A DNA stretch of 64,000 nt, taken from NCBI RefSeq assembly GCF_039645975.1, contig NZ_CP147918.1:1426001-1490000 (forward strand). Direction: 5' to 3'. Of this stretch, positions 7,781 to 17,577 are shown piece by piece. Each line of letters begins with the position of its first letter. Within the stretch, counting starts at the first letter, position 1. Made by a program: the position numbers and the translations under genes. Under the pieces are notes generated by a model that was given only the letters and a program-made list of their open reading frames with translations, did not search any database and had not been told where the DNA came from. The DNA is from Sulfurimonas sp. HSL-1716 (GTDB taxonomy: Bacteria; Campylobacterota; Campylobacteria; Campylobacterales; Sulfurimonadaceae).

Positions 7781-9442
7781 ATGAAATATCGCACTAAACT
7801 TTTGTTACTTCTTTTAACGGGATTTATGATCCCTCCGTTCGCTTGGGTGCTGATCGTCTACTTTTCAAACATATTCAGTCTTGACGAGATAATTACCATC
7901 CTCTTATCCATACAGATGATCGCTTACGTGCTCATCGTGACTTCGGCCGTCGTTTTTTTCTTTAATGCGAAGCTCAAGATCGTCGAAGATGCGGTAGAGA
8001 CGAAAAAAATCACCGAGAAAACACACAAGACCCTGGCCGCTCTTCCCGTATGGTTTATGATTGCACAGTTTCTTTACAGCAGCCTCGGTCCCCTCATAGT
8101 GATCGTAAACTTCGATTTTGTCACCACTCAAAAGTTCATCCTAGCACAGCTCTTTACTCTTCCTCTTATCCTTTTGTTCATTATTCCCGTTTTTATCATA
8201 TCCGTCATAGATCTGGAAAAGTGGACCAAAGATATTGAGCTCTCCGATAGATACCAATTCTTATCGTTTGGCAAGAAGATGATCCTCTCCATTTTCAGCA
8301 CGATCTTTGGAAACATCATCCTGCTCATCCTCTTTAGCGTTACTCTGGCTATTACGAACAGCCGCGTAGAGATGAATGAGATCATCATAAAAAATATCAC
8401 CGTCGGTTTTATCGGTCTTATCATTTCCGCACTTAACATCTATCTTGTAATAAAACAGACCACCTCTTCGGTCAAAAATATTTCAAACGCCGTTTCAACA
8501 GAATACGACAACCTGACAAAATCCATACATGTCTCAAACAGGGACGAGACAGGGATCATGGCAAGAAGTATCAACCTGTTCGTATCTGAACTCCGTCATA
8601 CGGTCGATGAAGCGAAAAACGTCTCAAGCGTGAATCAAGACGACGCACAAAACATGAATATTATCGTCGCGAAGATAAAAGAACATGTCGATGAAGAGTT
8701 CAAGATCGCTACAAAAACGACCGCGCAGGCTCACTCTATCCAAGAGATCATAGAGCTGACATCCAAGAACTTCGAACAGACCAAAGAGAATATGCAGGAG
8801 ACGAACGATCAGCTCTTGCAGGCAAAAAACGATATCTACACCCTTACCGAGAGCGTGAACCACAGTGTGGAACTTGAAGGCGAACTCAACGTAAAACTGA
8901 GCCAGCTCTCTTCTCAGATGGAACAGATAAAAGATGTATTGGTCTTTATCGGCGATATTGCCGACCAGACGAATCTGCTTGCTTTAAATGCTGCCATAGA
9001 AGCTGCGCGCGCGGGTGAGCACGGACGCGGTTTTGCCGTTGTCGCCGATGAAGTGAGAAAACTCGCAGAACGCACGCAAAAAAGCCTCTCGGAGATAAAC
9101 GCAACCATAACCGTCATATCTCAATCGGTGATGGAAGTCACTCAGCAGATGCAGGACAACGCTAAAAACATACAGCATCTTTCCGAGATATCAAAAAATG
9201 TCGAAAGCAACATCAACAACAGCGTAGATGCTATCGACAAGACAACCGCATTGACCGAAAAAAGCGTAGAGGGTTCACATATGATACTCTCGCATAACAG
9301 CGATATGCTGCATCAGATCGATACACTAAACGATATATCAAAGGAAAACGACATAGGAATGAAAGAACTCTCAAACATAGCGGACAATCTTTACAGATCC
9401 GCAAAAGACCTCCACACCAAACTAAACAGATTTAAGACATGA
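7781..9442 (+). CDS. Methyl-accepting chemotaxis protein with membrane-embedded sensor
   Basis: Controls CheA in the chemotaxis pathway. The 553-residue protein has about six hydrophobic helices in the first 225 residues, with no large periplasmic ligand domain between them. A HAMP-like linker and a long coiled coil follow. The signalling hairpin tip [20 protein letters not shown] is near 390-410, with [15 protein letters not shown] after it. No C-terminal receptor pentapeptide for CheR/CheB is present. The sensor may read a membrane-associated signal such as redox state; this is inference. The gene ends in ATGATGA shared with the next start. Confidence 0.93.
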   Translation: MKYRTKLLLLLLTGFMIPPFAWVLIVYFSNIFSLDEIITILLSIQMIAYVLIVTSAVVFFFNAKLKIVEDAVETKKITEKTHKTLAALPVWFMIAQFLYSSLGPLIVIVNFDFVTTQKFILAQLFTLPLILLFIIPVFIISVIDLEKWTKDIELSDRYQFLSFGKKMILSIFSTIFGNIILLILFSVTLAITNSRVEMNEIIIKNITVGFIGLIISALNIYLVIKQTTSSVKNISNAVSTEYDNLTKSIHVSNRDETGIMARSINLFVSELRHTVDEAKNVSSVNQDDAQNMNIIVAKIKEHVDEEFKIATKTTAQAHSIQEIIELTSKNFEQTKENMQETNDQLLQAKNDIYTLTESVNHSVELEGELNVKLSQLSSQMEQIKDVLVFIGDIADQTNLLALNAAIEAARAGEHGRGFAVVADEVRKLAERTQKSLSEINATITVISQSVMEVTQQMQDNAKNIQHLSEISKNVESNINNSVDAIDKTTALTEKSVEGSHMILSHNSDMLHQIDTLNDISKENDIGMKELSNIADNLYRSAKDLHTKLNRFKT

Positions 9443-10035
9443 TGAAAATAAAAAGAGAACCCATGGGGTCATATCAGACAAACTGCTATATCGTAACGGT
9501 AGAAGGGAAAGATTTTATCATCGATCCGGGTGTCGGCGCGACTCCATGGGTCATGCAAAACGTCACAAATCCCGTAGCCATCCTCAATACGCATGGGCAT
9601 TTCGACCATGTATGGAGCAATCAGGAGCTTAAAGAAAAACTCCATATCCCGCTTTACACTCCAAAAGACGATGTCTTCTTGCTTCAAAACAGCAGCTGGA
9701 TGCCCGGCCTTCCGCCTTCATTTCCCGACGTTGAAGTAGAGGGTGATGCAGAGTTTGATTTTGAAGGCGTAAAGGTCAAGTTCCGCCATTTTCCCGGGCA
9801 TTGTCCGGGATGTTCTACCATTGAGATCGGAGATGTTATGTTTAGCGGAGATTTTATATTCGAACGCTCGATAGGCAGAACGGATTTTCCCTATTCCGAT
9901 CCCGAAGCGATGAAAGAGAGTCTGAAAAAATTCTCGAAATTGGATTACGATAAAACGGTTTTCCCCGGGCACGGCGATTCTACGACGATTGCCGCTGAAC
10001 AGCAAAACGCGCCTTACTGGATAAATATGCTCTAA
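9439..10035 (+). CDS. Metallo-beta-lactamase-fold hydrolase (glyoxalase II-like)
   Basis: A 198-residue enzyme with the zinc-binding motif THGHFDH near residue 52, then FPGHCPGC near 117, FSGDFIF near 135 and FPGHGD near 175. These match the metal ligands of the glyoxalase II / YcbL subfamily, which hydrolyse thioesters or other small esters. The substrate cannot be told. It overlaps the chemoreceptor stop, with starts possible at 9439 or 9442, and its own stop overlaps that of the converging thioesterase gene by four bases. Confidence 0.88.
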   Translation: MMKIKREPMGSYQTNCYIVTVEGKDFIIDPGVGATPWVMQNVTNPVAILNTHGHFDHVWSNQELKEKLHIPLYTPKDDVFLLQNSSWMPGLPPSFPDVEVEGDAEFDFEGVKVKFRHFPGHCPGCSTIEIGDVMFSGDFIFERSIGRTDFPYSDPEAMKESLKKFSKLDYDKTVFPGHGDSTTIAAEQQNAPYWINML

Positions 10036-10544
10036 GCTTCTCCCGCACTGTCGAGAAGTTTAAGTTTTAATACATGTCTTTCGGTGATGACGGTTTTAAA
10101 CACTCCCGTAAAGACTTTTATATCCAATACGAAAGCTTCCACTTCCACGTTTCTTTTGCGCCCCTCTTTATGACGTACTTTTGCCGTAACTTTTACGATG
10201 TCTCCTAGTTTTACGGGTGAAAGGAACTGGCATTCGCTCGCAACCAAGACGACGTTTCTTTCGTTTACTGCGGCCATCGCTGCATAATCTGCGGCACCGA
10301 AGACAAATCCGCCGTGGATCAGTCCCATTTCGTCTGCAAGCATCTCATGCGTAGTTTTCAGCTCGGTTTCGGCATACCCGAACTCCAGTTTATGGATCTC
10401 GCCGCACAGCTCTTGATGTATGCTGTCATGAGTTTTTAGATATACGGTATTTTCGTTACTATACTCTTCTATCCCCAGTTCTTCGTCCTGCTCTTCATTT
10501 TCTTCGTTTTCGTTTTCAATTTCGTTTTTATTTTTCTTAGCCAT
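10032..10544 (-). CDS. Hotdog-fold thioesterase (PaaI/FlK-like)
   Basis: A 170-residue protein with one hotdog domain from about residue 40: [20 protein letters not shown] is the helix-and-turn signature, and [22 protein letters not shown] the following strands. Enzymes of this type hydrolyse acyl-CoA thioesters. An unusual leader of about 30 residues is almost entirely Asn, Glu and Lys and is probably disordered. It overlaps the end of cmoB by eight bases and is probably cotranscribed with it. Confidence 0.82.
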   Translation of the reverse strand: MAKKNKNEIENENEENEEQDEELGIEEYSNENTVYLKTHDSIHQELCGEIHKLEFGYAETELKTTHEMLADEMGLIHGGFVFGAADYAAMAAVNERNVVLVASECQFLSPVKLGDIVKVTAKVRHKEGRKRNVEVEAFVLDIKVFTGVFKTVITERHVLKLKLLDSAGEA

Positions 10545-11439
10545 TTCTTTCCTTAATAAGTTTTACATATACTCTTTTTGGAGCGGGATATCCCTCTATG
10601 GTTTTACTACTATCGTCAGGATCTAAAAAATCTTCAAGGCTCTGCCCTTCGATCCAGTCGGTTTTTCTCTGTTCATCCGTCGACGTCTTGGATGTTTCTA
10701 AGACTTCAAAACCGGAAAAACCGGCGCGAAGGCACCAGTTTTTAAGTGCGGGTATCGTAGGCACGAAATAGATGTTGGGTATTTTAGAATAACTTCCTTT
10801 TGGTGTCAAAGCCATCTCTTCATCGCCCTCTATATAAAACGTGTCCAGCAGAACCTCGCCCTCGGTATCAAGCCCTTTATAGAGATCTTTTAACATCATC
10901 ACGGGATCACTTCTATGATAAAGCACACCCAGACAAAATATAAAGTCGAACTTCTCTTCATAAAATGGCAGGTGCTCGACGCCTAAAAGTTCATAAACGA
11001 TATTCGTCTTTGCAAAATGGTTTATAAAATCAAACTGCGTCTTGTATAAAGCCGAAGGATCGAAGCCTATCAGCTTTTTAGGGGAATCCTCCTGCATGCG
11101 AAAAAGATAGTATCCGTTGTTGCACCCTATGTCGGCTACCCGCTTATCTTTGAGATCAAAATAGGGACGGATAAGATTGTACTTGATATTGCTTTTCCAT
11201 TCGGTATCTATAAACAGACCAAAAAGATCAAACGGTCCCTTTCTCCACGGCATCATGGCTCTGGCATTCTCTTCTATGAGCTTCAAATCTATCGGCTCAC
11301 TGCACGAAAGCGTCACCGTGTCGCCGAGCTCCATCCTGACATCGACATCGGGCAGATTGTCTATGATATCTCTGAGCGGAGCTATGTTCTTCCACGTCAT
11401 CCACTTTTGTCTGTCTTTTCTAATCTCATCTAAATTCAT
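10537..11439 (-). CDS. cmoB: tRNA U34 carboxymethyltransferase
   Basis: Transfers a carboxymethyl group from carboxy-SAM to 5-hydroxyuridine at tRNA position 34. The 300-residue protein contains the SAM-binding loop [15 protein letters not shown] near 105 and the CmoB-typical [19 protein letters not shown] and [13 protein letters not shown]. The frame is open for another 102 codons upstream, but that part runs through the divergent gene and has no protein-like character. The ATG at 11439 is the sensible start and leaves a normal Campylobacterota CmoB length. No cmoA is visible in the window. Confidence 0.92.
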   Translation of the reverse strand: MNLDEIRKDRQKWMTWKNIAPLRDIIDNLPDVDVRMELGDTVTLSCSEPIDLKLIEENARAMMPWRKGPFDLFGLFIDTEWKSNIKYNLIRPYFDLKDKRVADIGCNNGYYLFRMQEDSPKKLIGFDPSALYKTQFDFINHFAKTNIVYELLGVEHLPFYEEKFDFIFCLGVLYHRSDPVMMLKDLYKGLDTEGEVLLDTFYIEGDEEMALTPKGSYSKIPNIYFVPTIPALKNWCLRAGFSGFEVLETSKTSTDEQRKTDWIEGQSLEDFLDPDDSSKTIEGYPAPKRVYVKLIKERNG

Positions 11440-11445
11440 TTCGCT

Positions 11446-11469
11446 ATTGTAACAACTATTTGTTATAAT
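11446..11469. promoter_or_regulatory. Symmetric divergent promoter of cmoB and the cation exporter
   Basis: A 24-base near-palindrome carries TACAAT on the minus strand (11451-11446) and TATAAT on the plus strand (11464-11469), facing opposite ways. The TACAAT lies six bases before the cmoB ATG and the TATAAT 22 bases before the exporter ATG. The two boxes share their upstream sequence, so the two genes are likely linked in expression. Confidence 0.5.
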
Positions 11470-11491
11470 CTCAACAAAAAACAGGATATTT

Positions 11492-12385
11492 ATGCGTATT
11501 GAACAAAAAGCCACCGTTGCGTCCATGTCGGTGGCGGCGATCTTGGTAAGTCTGAAGATGATTATAGGCGTCATGAGCGGCTCGGTCGCGGTACTGGCCT
11601 CGGCGATTGATTCTCTTTTAGACCTTACAGTATCGGCGTTTAACTTTTTTGCACTCGGCCACGCACAAAAAGAACCTGATGACAAATTCAACTTCGGAAG
11701 AGGAAAGCTTGAACCGCTTGCGGCCGTAGTCGAGGGCACCATCATCTCGATGTCGGCAATTTTTGTCCTCTACCAGGCGATCATGAAGATCGCAAACGAC
11801 ACTCCTACGCAGCATCTGCAGGAATCGATCGTGGTGATGGTGCTCTCCATCGTCATAACCGGTGCTTTGGTCCTGTTTTTAAATTATATCGCAAAAAAAA
11901 CGAAAAATATGGTCATCCGTGCAGACGCCCTTCACTATAAGACGGACCTCTTTTCAAACGGTGCCGTCCTTTTGGCTCTTGGTCTCATCTCTATGACCGG
12001 AGTGGAACTCATCGATCCTGTTTTGGGTATCGGTATCGCGGTATATATGTTTTATTCGGCTTTTCCGATCGTTAAAGAGGGAGTACTTATGCTTTTGGAT
12101 GTCGCTTTGGAAGAGGAGGACGTAAACAAGATAAAAGATCTGCTTGAAAGTGAAAAAGAGATAACGACCTACCATTTTTTAAGCACCAGACAAGCGGGTT
12201 CACATATCTATATCTCCGTTCACTTGGTTTTCAACGTCACCGTGACCCTTTATGACGCCCATGTGGTCGGGGACAAGATCGAGATGAAACTCAAAAAGCT
12301 TTTTCCGGAGTATAAGGTCCATACTCTCGTACATCTCGATCCATATGATGACTCGGAAATGAACGAAACGGAAGATGAATACTAA
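11492..12385 (+). CDS. Cation diffusion facilitator, FieF-like metal/proton antiporter
   Basis: Exports divalent metals such as Zn2+ or Fe2+ across the inner membrane. The 297-residue protein has six predicted helices. The transport-site aspartates are D40 and D44 in [10 protein letters not shown], with the matching histidine and aspartate in [10 protein letters not shown] near 155. This DD/HD set is the FieF/YiiP pattern. [16 protein letters not shown] is the conserved loop after helix 2. The C-terminal cytoplasmic domain (about 210-290) carries histidines and an acidic tail. Metal choice cannot be read from sequence alone. Confidence 0.93.
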   Translation: MRIEQKATVASMSVAAILVSLKMIIGVMSGSVAVLASAIDSLLDLTVSAFNFFALGHAQKEPDDKFNFGRGKLEPLAAVVEGTIISMSAIFVLYQAIMKIANDTPTQHLQESIVVMVLSIVITGALVLFLNYIAKKTKNMVIRADALHYKTDLFSNGAVLLALGLISMTGVELIDPVLGIGIAVYMFYSAFPIVKEGVLMLLDVALEEEDVNKIKDLLESEKEITTYHFLSTRQAGSHIYISVHLVFNVTVTLYDAHVVGDKIEMKLKKLFPEYKVHTLVHLDPYDDSEMNETEDEY

Positions 12386-12448
12386 AGAAAGAACACGACG
12401 CATCAAACAGATCGATCCGATCAAATCCCATAAATAAAAAAGACTCAA

Positions 12449-14284
12449 ATGATACAGCTTATAAACATCTCGAAAAGTTTTGCTTCGCAAGAACTTTTTT
12501 CCGACTTGAACTTTAAACTAAATTCCGGCAACAAGGTCGGGCTGGTCGGCAAAAACGGCAGCGGAAAATCTACTCTTTTTAAGATTATCCTCGGCGAAGA
12601 AACGCCTGATGGCGGCGAAATCGTCATACCAAAAGGCTACAAGATAGGTGCGCTCAAGCAGCATCTTGAGTTCAGCGAGCCTAGCATCAAAGATGAAGTC
12701 GCCCTAGCCCTTGGCGAAGATGACAAGTTCAGTATCTACAAGGTCGAAAAGATCCTTTTCGGGCTCGGATTTTCTCATGAAGATCTGGACAAAAGCCCCC
12801 TCTCCTTTTCGGGAGGATATCAGATACGTCTTAATCTGGCGAAGCTTTTGGTAGCCGAGCCCAATCTGCTTCTTTTGGATGAACCTACCAACTATCTCGA
12901 CATCGTCTCGCTCCGCTGGCTGAAAAACTTTTTAAAAACTTTTGAGGGAGAGGTCATTCTCATCACGCATGACAGAGATTTTATGGACGGTGTGACAACC
13001 CATACGATGGGAATCATCCGCAGATCGTTAAACATCATCGCCGGAGATACTCATAAGTTTTACGCCCAGTTAAAAGCAGATGAAGAGCTGCACGAAAAGC
13101 AGAAAATCAACCAGGATAAAAAAGTAAAAGAGCTCGAAGAGTTCATAGCTAAAAACAAGGTGCGCGCCTCCACCGCTGCCCTTGCTCAGTCAAAAGTAAA
13201 ACAGCTGGAAAAAATGGATCTCTTAGATGATCTCGGATATGATCCTACCCTCAAGTTCGACTTCAACTTCAAAGACACGCCGGCAAAGATCCTGCTGGAA
13301 GTAAAAGATCTGAGTTTTGGATACAGTCCGCAGAACATCCTCTTTAAGAACATCTCTTTTGCTCTGGCAAAAGGAGAATGCCTGGGCATCATCGGGAAAA
13401 ACGGCAAAGGAAAATCCACGCTTTTAAATACCATCGCAGGTGAGTTAAAGCCGCTTATCGGAGAGGTTCGTTTTCACACGACGGCCCAACATGCTCATTT
13501 CGGACAAACAAATATTGCCCGTCTGCATCCAAACAATACCGTTATGGACGAGATCTATCTGGGAAATCCGAAGCTCTCGGAATCAACGGTGCGAAGCATC
13601 TGCGGCGCAATGATGTTTAGCGGCGAAAGTGCCAAAAAAAAGATATCGCTCCTCTCGGGCGGGGAGAAAAGCCGCGTCATGCTCGGACAGATACTCGCAC
13701 GCGATGTGAACCTGCTCTTATTGGACGAACCTACCAACCACTTGGATATGGATTCCATAGAAGCCCTCACTCTCGCCATACAAAACTTCAAAGGCTCCGT
13801 TGTCATCGTCACTCACTCTCAGGAGATGCTTCGCCGCGTATGCGACAGACTCATCATCTTCGGCAAAAACGGTGCGGAGTATTTTGACGGCGGTTATGAC
13901 CTGTTTTTGGAAAAAATAGGCTGGGAAGAGGAAGATGCGGAGGAAAAACCAAAACCTGCACCCAAAACGAACAGAGCGGAAAATAAAAAACTCAGAGCCG
14001 CACTCATCCAAGAGAGAAGCAAACTCACTTCGCCGCTGAAAAAAGAGGTTGAAAACGCAGAGAAGTCCATTATAAAGACAGAAGAGGAACTCAAAGTGCA
14101 TCATACCGAACTCATAAAAGCTTCAAACGCTTCGGATAACTCCAAGATAATGGAACTCTCACAGCTCATCTCAAAACTCGAAAATGCCGTAGAGGAAAAA
14201 TTTGAGCTGATGGAAGAGACACAGAACAGGCTTGACGAGCTGTTAGAGAGTTATGAAAGAAGATTAAACGATTTAGAAGGATAA
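12449..14284 (+). CDS. ABC-F family ATPase (YheS/Uup-like)
   Basis: A soluble protein of 611 residues with two ABC domains and no membrane helices. First Walker A GLVGKNGSGKST near 32 and second GIIGKNGKGKST near 312; signatures SFSGGYQIRL and LLSGGEKSRV; Walker B LLLLDEPTNYLD and LLLLDEPTNHLD. The linker between the domains is rich in charged residues, as in ABC-F proteins that act on the ribosome. A C-terminal coiled coil (about 500-611) resembles the Uup/YheS tail. Exact subfamily is uncertain. The next gene starts two bases after its stop. Confidence 0.93.
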   Translation: MIQLINISKSFASQELFSDLNFKLNSGNKVGLVGKNGSGKSTLFKIILGEETPDGGEIVIPKGYKIGALKQHLEFSEPSIKDEVALALGEDDKFSIYKVEKILFGLGFSHEDLDKSPLSFSGGYQIRLNLAKLLVAEPNLLLLDEPTNYLDIVSLRWLKNFLKTFEGEVILITHDRDFMDGVTTHTMGIIRRSLNIIAGDTHKFYAQLKADEELHEKQKINQDKKVKELEEFIAKNKVRASTAALAQSKVKQLEKMDLLDDLGYDPTLKFDFNFKDTPAKILLEVKDLSFGYSPQNILFKNISFALAKGECLGIIGKNGKGKSTLLNTIAGELKPLIGEVRFHTTAQHAHFGQTNIARLHPNNTVMDEIYLGNPKLSESTVRSICGAMMFSGESAKKKISLLSGGEKSRVMLGQILARDVNLLLLDEPTNHLDMDSIEALTLAIQNFKGSVVIVTHSQEMLRRVCDRLIIFGKNGAEYFDGGYDLFLEKIGWEEEDAEEKPKPAPKTNRAENKKLRAALIQERSKLTSPLKKEVENAEKSIIKTEEELKVHHTELIKASNASDNSKIMELSQLISKLENAVEEKFELMEETQNRLDELLESYERRLNDLEG

Positions 14285-14286
14285 CC

Positions 14287-14805
14287 ATGCAGACAGAACT
14301 TTATTTTTTACGCTCGTCCGAGCAGAAGATAGCATCGGATATGCTTTATTTTGCCTACCGTCTGGACGAACTTGGAAAAACATTTCAAGATTTTCCTGAG
14401 CTGGGAAAGTTCACAGAGCACTACGGACTCACTAGCAGAGATCTCGGCATATATCTCTTAAAAGGACACAAGATCGCCGGGGCAGCGTGGATACGCCTGC
14501 TAGATACCCTGCCCGTCTTGACCATCGCCGTAAAACCGGAGTTTCGAGGAGAGGGTTTGGGTTCCATGATGCTTGAACAGCTCCTTTTGGAAGCGGCGGC
14601 AAAGTTTGAACAGATATTTGTGGATGTACTCAAAGAATCTCCTGCCGTAAAATTCTATGAACGTTTTGGATTTACGCCGCTGGAAGGTTCGGATACAAAA
14701 AGCCTCGTTGACGGCAGAGAGATATTTACGATGATAAAAAAACTGGAATATAAGGAGATAGTGCGTCCAAGCGACGGTTATGACGCTTCCAAATGGATGG
14801 ATTGA
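14287..14805 (+). CDS. GNAT-family N-acetyltransferase
   Basis: A 172-residue protein. The acetyl-CoA loop is visible in VKPEFRGEGLGSMMLEQLLLEA near residue 85, followed by IFVDVLKESPAVKFYERFGF, the C-terminal part of the fold. The acceptor substrate is unknown. It follows the ABC-F gene after two bases and probably shares its transcript, which ends at the hairpin just downstream. Confidence 0.88.
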   Translation: MQTELYFLRSSEQKIASDMLYFAYRLDELGKTFQDFPELGKFTEHYGLTSRDLGIYLLKGHKIAGAAWIRLLDTLPVLTIAVKPEFRGEGLGSMMLEQLLLEAAAKFEQIFVDVLKESPAVKFYERFGFTPLEGSDTKSLVDGREIFTMIKKLEYKEIVRPSDGYDASKWMD

Positions 14806-14816
14806 GAGACTCCCGC

Positions 14817-14837
14817 ATGTAAGGCTTTGCCTTACAT
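14817..14837. terminator. 9-bp hairpin between the acetyltransferase gene and rny
   Basis: ATGTAAGGC at 14817-14825 pairs perfectly with 14829-14837 around a three-base loop. It lies 11 bases after the rightward acetyltransferase stop and 7 bases before the leftward rny stop, so it probably works in both directions. Confidence 0.6.
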
Positions 14838-14843
14838 ATGATT

Positions 14844-16412
14844 TTACTTTGCGTAAACGGTAGCTCTTGTCTCGCGTATCACGTTTACTTTTATCTCTCC
14901 GGGATACTGGACCTTTTCCTCTATCTCTTTTGCTATCTCTTTTGCCAGAAGCACGGATTCATCATCGTTTATCAGTGTCGCATTCACGATGACTCTTAGT
15001 TCACGACCCGCATTTATGGCATAGCTCTGTTTGACGCCGTTATGTTTTGAAGCTATCTCTTCGACCAGACTTACCCGCTTCAAAAAACTTTCGAGTACTT
15101 CGCGTCTTGCGCCCGGACGGGCAGCTGAGAGCGCGTCCGCAGCACAGACAGCGCCGCACTCCACACTTTTGATCTCTTCATGCCCGTGGTGAGCATAGAT
15201 GGCGTTTATCACCACTTCGCTCTCGTTGTATCTCGTGCACACCTCTACTCCGAGGTCGACGTGATTGCCGTCGACATCATGCGTCAGAGATTTGCCGATA
15301 TCATGAAGCAGACCCGCCCTTTTTGCCAACAGCGGGTCACCACCCATCTCTGCAGCCATGATGCCCGCCAAGTGCGCCACTTCAAGCGTATGCGCAAGTG
15401 CATTTTGTCCGTAGCTGGCACGGTACCTGAGTCTTCCTATAAGCTTCATCAGCTCGGGGTGCATAGGAGGAAGACCCATCTTCGCAACAACATCTTCACC
15501 CTCTTGCAGTATCTTGTCTTCGAACTCGTCACACACTTTTTGGTAGATATCCTCTATGCGTGCGGGCTGGATGCGGCCATCCTCCACAAGAAGTTCTATC
15601 GTCCGTGTGGCGATGGCGCGTCTGTAAAGATTAAAACTGCTCACAACAATGGTATTTGGCGTATCGTCAATGATGATATCGACGCCCAGAACCATCTCCA
15701 GCGCTTTAATGTTTCTGCCCTCTCTGCCTATGATGCGCCCTTTTAGTTCGTCGCTTTCAAGGTAGATATTGTTCACGAGCCTTTCGCTTGCAAAATCTCC
15801 TGCATAGCGGGTCGTGGCCTGCGCCAGAATGAAGTTGGCTTTTCTCTGCCCTTCCGTTTTTGCTTCGTTTTCATATTTGCGGACAATATGTGAAATATCC
15901 GCACGCGAGCTCTCTTCAACTTTTTGAAGAAGCAACGTTTTAGCCTCTTTTTTTGTCATTCCCGAGGCACCCTCTAAAACTTTTATGACATCGTCGATAC
16001 GCGATTCATAATCATGTTTTATTATTTCTAGAGATTTCTCATTTCTTTTTAATTTCAATCTTTCACTGGATAATGCCAAATTTTCATTTTTTAACTTCTG
16101 CGTTTCGCTCTCTTTATATTTGCCGAACTCACGCTCTTTTCTTTGAAGTTCGTCATCACGCTCCTGCATATCGCGTTTCACGCGGTCTTTGACGCTTTCG
16201 TACTCTTTTTTGGCCTCCAACTCGATCTCTTGAGATTTTAAATTCGCTTTATGTAAAAGTAGTTCGGCCTCGCTCTCGATGGCTTTGGCTTTTGATCTTG
16301 CCTGTTCTACATATATCTCAAAATTGGCACTTGAAACTTTTTTAGAAATGAAAAAACCTGCTACCCCGCTTACGATGGCTATTAAAGCCCCTAACAGTAC
16401 GATAGTCAGCAT
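14844..16412 (-). CDS. rny: Ribonuclease Y
   Basis: A membrane-anchored endoribonuclease that starts mRNA decay. The 522-residue protein has an N-terminal membrane helix (about 3-24), a long coiled coil (about 30-200), a KH RNA-binding domain containing GRIIGREGRNIKALE near 235, and an HD domain with the metal ligands LLHDIGKSLTHDVDGNHVD near 370. Length and order match the family. A strong GAAGGAAAG site precedes the ATG although it lies inside the upstream 5-FCL gene; the two genes overlap by 71 bases. Confidence 0.97.
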   Translation of the reverse strand: MLTIVLLGALIAIVSGVAGFFISKKVSSANFEIYVEQARSKAKAIESEAELLLHKANLKSQEIELEAKKEYESVKDRVKRDMQERDDELQRKEREFGKYKESETQKLKNENLALSSERLKLKRNEKSLEIIKHDYESRIDDVIKVLEGASGMTKKEAKTLLLQKVEESSRADISHIVRKYENEAKTEGQRKANFILAQATTRYAGDFASERLVNNIYLESDELKGRIIGREGRNIKALEMVLGVDIIIDDTPNTIVVSSFNLYRRAIATRTIELLVEDGRIQPARIEDIYQKVCDEFEDKILQEGEDVVAKMGLPPMHPELMKLIGRLRYRASYGQNALAHTLEVAHLAGIMAAEMGGDPLLAKRAGLLHDIGKSLTHDVDGNHVDLGVEVCTRYNESEVVINAIYAHHGHEEIKSVECGAVCAADALSAARPGARREVLESFLKRVSLVEEIASKHNGVKQSYAINAGRELRVIVNATLINDDESVLLAKEIAKEIEEKVQYPGEIKVNVIRETRATVYAK

Positions 16413-16977
16413 TTACTTTCCTTCGATGCAACAATCTTATTCTCGGCGTTATCAACATATCGCACGATATATCATGGGTATCACAAATATCTTTTTCCGT
16501 ATAACAGATCTGTGATTGTAAAAAAATTTTATATGGATCATTTTTGAGTTTTTCAAAGAAACGATCATACATTCCTTTTCCAAATCCAATACGTCGCGAT
16601 TTTTTGTCAACTCCAACCGCAGGAATAATAGCTACATCAATTTTTCTTATATTTTTAAAACTGTTTCCCGCTTCATATATATTAAACTTTTTTCGTGACA
16701 GCGGTAATCTAAATGGTACCATTTTAAAACTGATTTCTTGCATAAACGGAAGAAAAATATTATTATTTTTTCTGATTCTAGCGATCGTTTTTCTTATATC
16801 GACCTCCAGTCCGAGCGGCCAGTAACAAAGTATATTTTGGCCCTTTACCTCTTTAAATAGCGTTATCAGCTGCCTGTTTATCAAATTATCGCGATAAATT
16901 TTGTTGAATTTTGAGGATCTGCAGAATTTTTCCAAACAATTTTTGCGAAAGTTCTCTTTTGTCATGTCCATTTTCAA
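16342..16977 (-). CDS. 5-formyltetrahydrofolate cyclo-ligase family protein
   Basis: Recycles 5-formyl-THF to 5,10-methenyl-THF with ATP. The 211-residue protein shows the family motifs QNILCYWPLGLEVDIRK near 47-63, VAIIPAVGVDKKSRRIGFGKGMYDRF near 115-140 (the GKGYYD-like ATP-binding loop) and HDISCDMLITP near 180. The last 30 or so residues lie beyond the usual end of the family and are encoded in the overlap with rny. By eye the gene is more AT-rich than its neighbours. Confidence 0.88.
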   Translation of the reverse strand: MKMDMTKENFRKNCLEKFCRSSKFNKIYRDNLINRQLITLFKEVKGQNILCYWPLGLEVDIRKTIARIRKNNNIFLPFMQEISFKMVPFRLPLSRKKFNIYEAGNSFKNIRKIDVAIIPAVGVDKKSRRIGFGKGMYDRFFEKLKNDPYKIFLQSQICYTEKDICDTHDISCDMLITPRIRLLHRRKVNADYRTVRGFNSHRKRGSRFFHF

Positions 16978-16985
16978 TCTTTTGA

Positions 16986-16991
16986 TATAAT
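16986..16991 (+). promoter_or_regulatory. Probable -10 box of the TlpA-like gene and ftsY
   Basis: TATAAT stands 31 bases before the start of the TlpA-like lipoprotein gene, with an AAAAGG ribosome site between. It lies in the divergent gap opposite the 5-FCL gene. Confidence 0.5.
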
Positions 16992-17022
16992 TTCGTATAT
17001 TTTATCCAATAAAAGGTTTTAT

Positions 17023-17577
17023 ATGCTAAAAAAATCACTCATACTCTCAGCTTTAGCCGTTACTCTGCTTTTCCAAGCCTGCAGTGACAAGAAAAATGAT
17101 GAAAATTCTATGATAGCCTCAAACAAATTTATGGTAAAGGATTTAAGCAACCAAGAACACACCGTTGTCAAAGAGGGAAATAATTTTACTTTTGACAATG
17201 TCAAAGGCAAGGTCGTACTGTTCGATATATTTGCCACATGGTGTCCGCCGTGCCGCGCCGAAGCATCACATCTGTCGTCGCTGCAGCATAAATATAAAGA
17301 CGATCTGATAGTTGCGGGCATATCCATACAAAAAGATCTGGCAGCATCGGAGGTCGTCAAGTTCAAAAACGATAACGGCGCCGATTATATGATGCTTACC
17401 TCCGAAGACAACCGCAAACTTGCTTTCTCGATCGCTTCTACGCTGGAGGGACTAAGTGCGGACTTTCCTATCCCGTTGATGGTGATGTACAAAGACGGAA
17501 AACTGATAAAGTACTATGTCGGCGCAACACCTGAAGAGTTTATTGAGAGCGACATCAAAAAAGCATTAGGAAAATAA
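17023..17577 (+). CDS. TlpA-family thioredoxin-like lipoprotein
   Basis: A 184-residue periplasmic thiol-disulfide protein. The signal peptide ends in a lipobox, LLFQACSDKK, with the lipidated cysteine near residue 21. The thioredoxin active site is ATWCPPCRAE near 70. FPIPLMVMYKDGKLIKYYVG, with its cis-proline, closes the domain. Such proteins reduce or supply electrons for cytochrome c maturation or other exported proteins; the exact partner is unknown. Its stop overlaps the ftsY start by one base. A thioredoxin-like gene next to ftsY is the Campylobacter arrangement I recall. Confidence 0.9.
   Translation: MLKKSLILSALAVTLLFQACSDKKNDENSMIASNKFMVKDLSNQEHTVVKEGNNFTFDNVKGKVVLFDIFATWCPPCRAEASHLSSLQHKYKDDLIVAGISIQKDLAASEVVKFKNDNGADYMMLTSEDNRKLAFSIASTLEGLSADFPIPLMVMYKDGKLIKYYVGATPEEFIESDIKKALGK

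Noticed and set aside
11440-11745. 102-codon upstream extension of the cmoB frame
   Set aside because: It runs antisense through the cation exporter gene, is unlike any CmoB N terminus, and the family starts at ATG 11439.
15180-15746. 188-codon open frame antisense to rny
   Set aside because: Shadow of rny; His/Arg-rich, no start signal, no recognisable protein.
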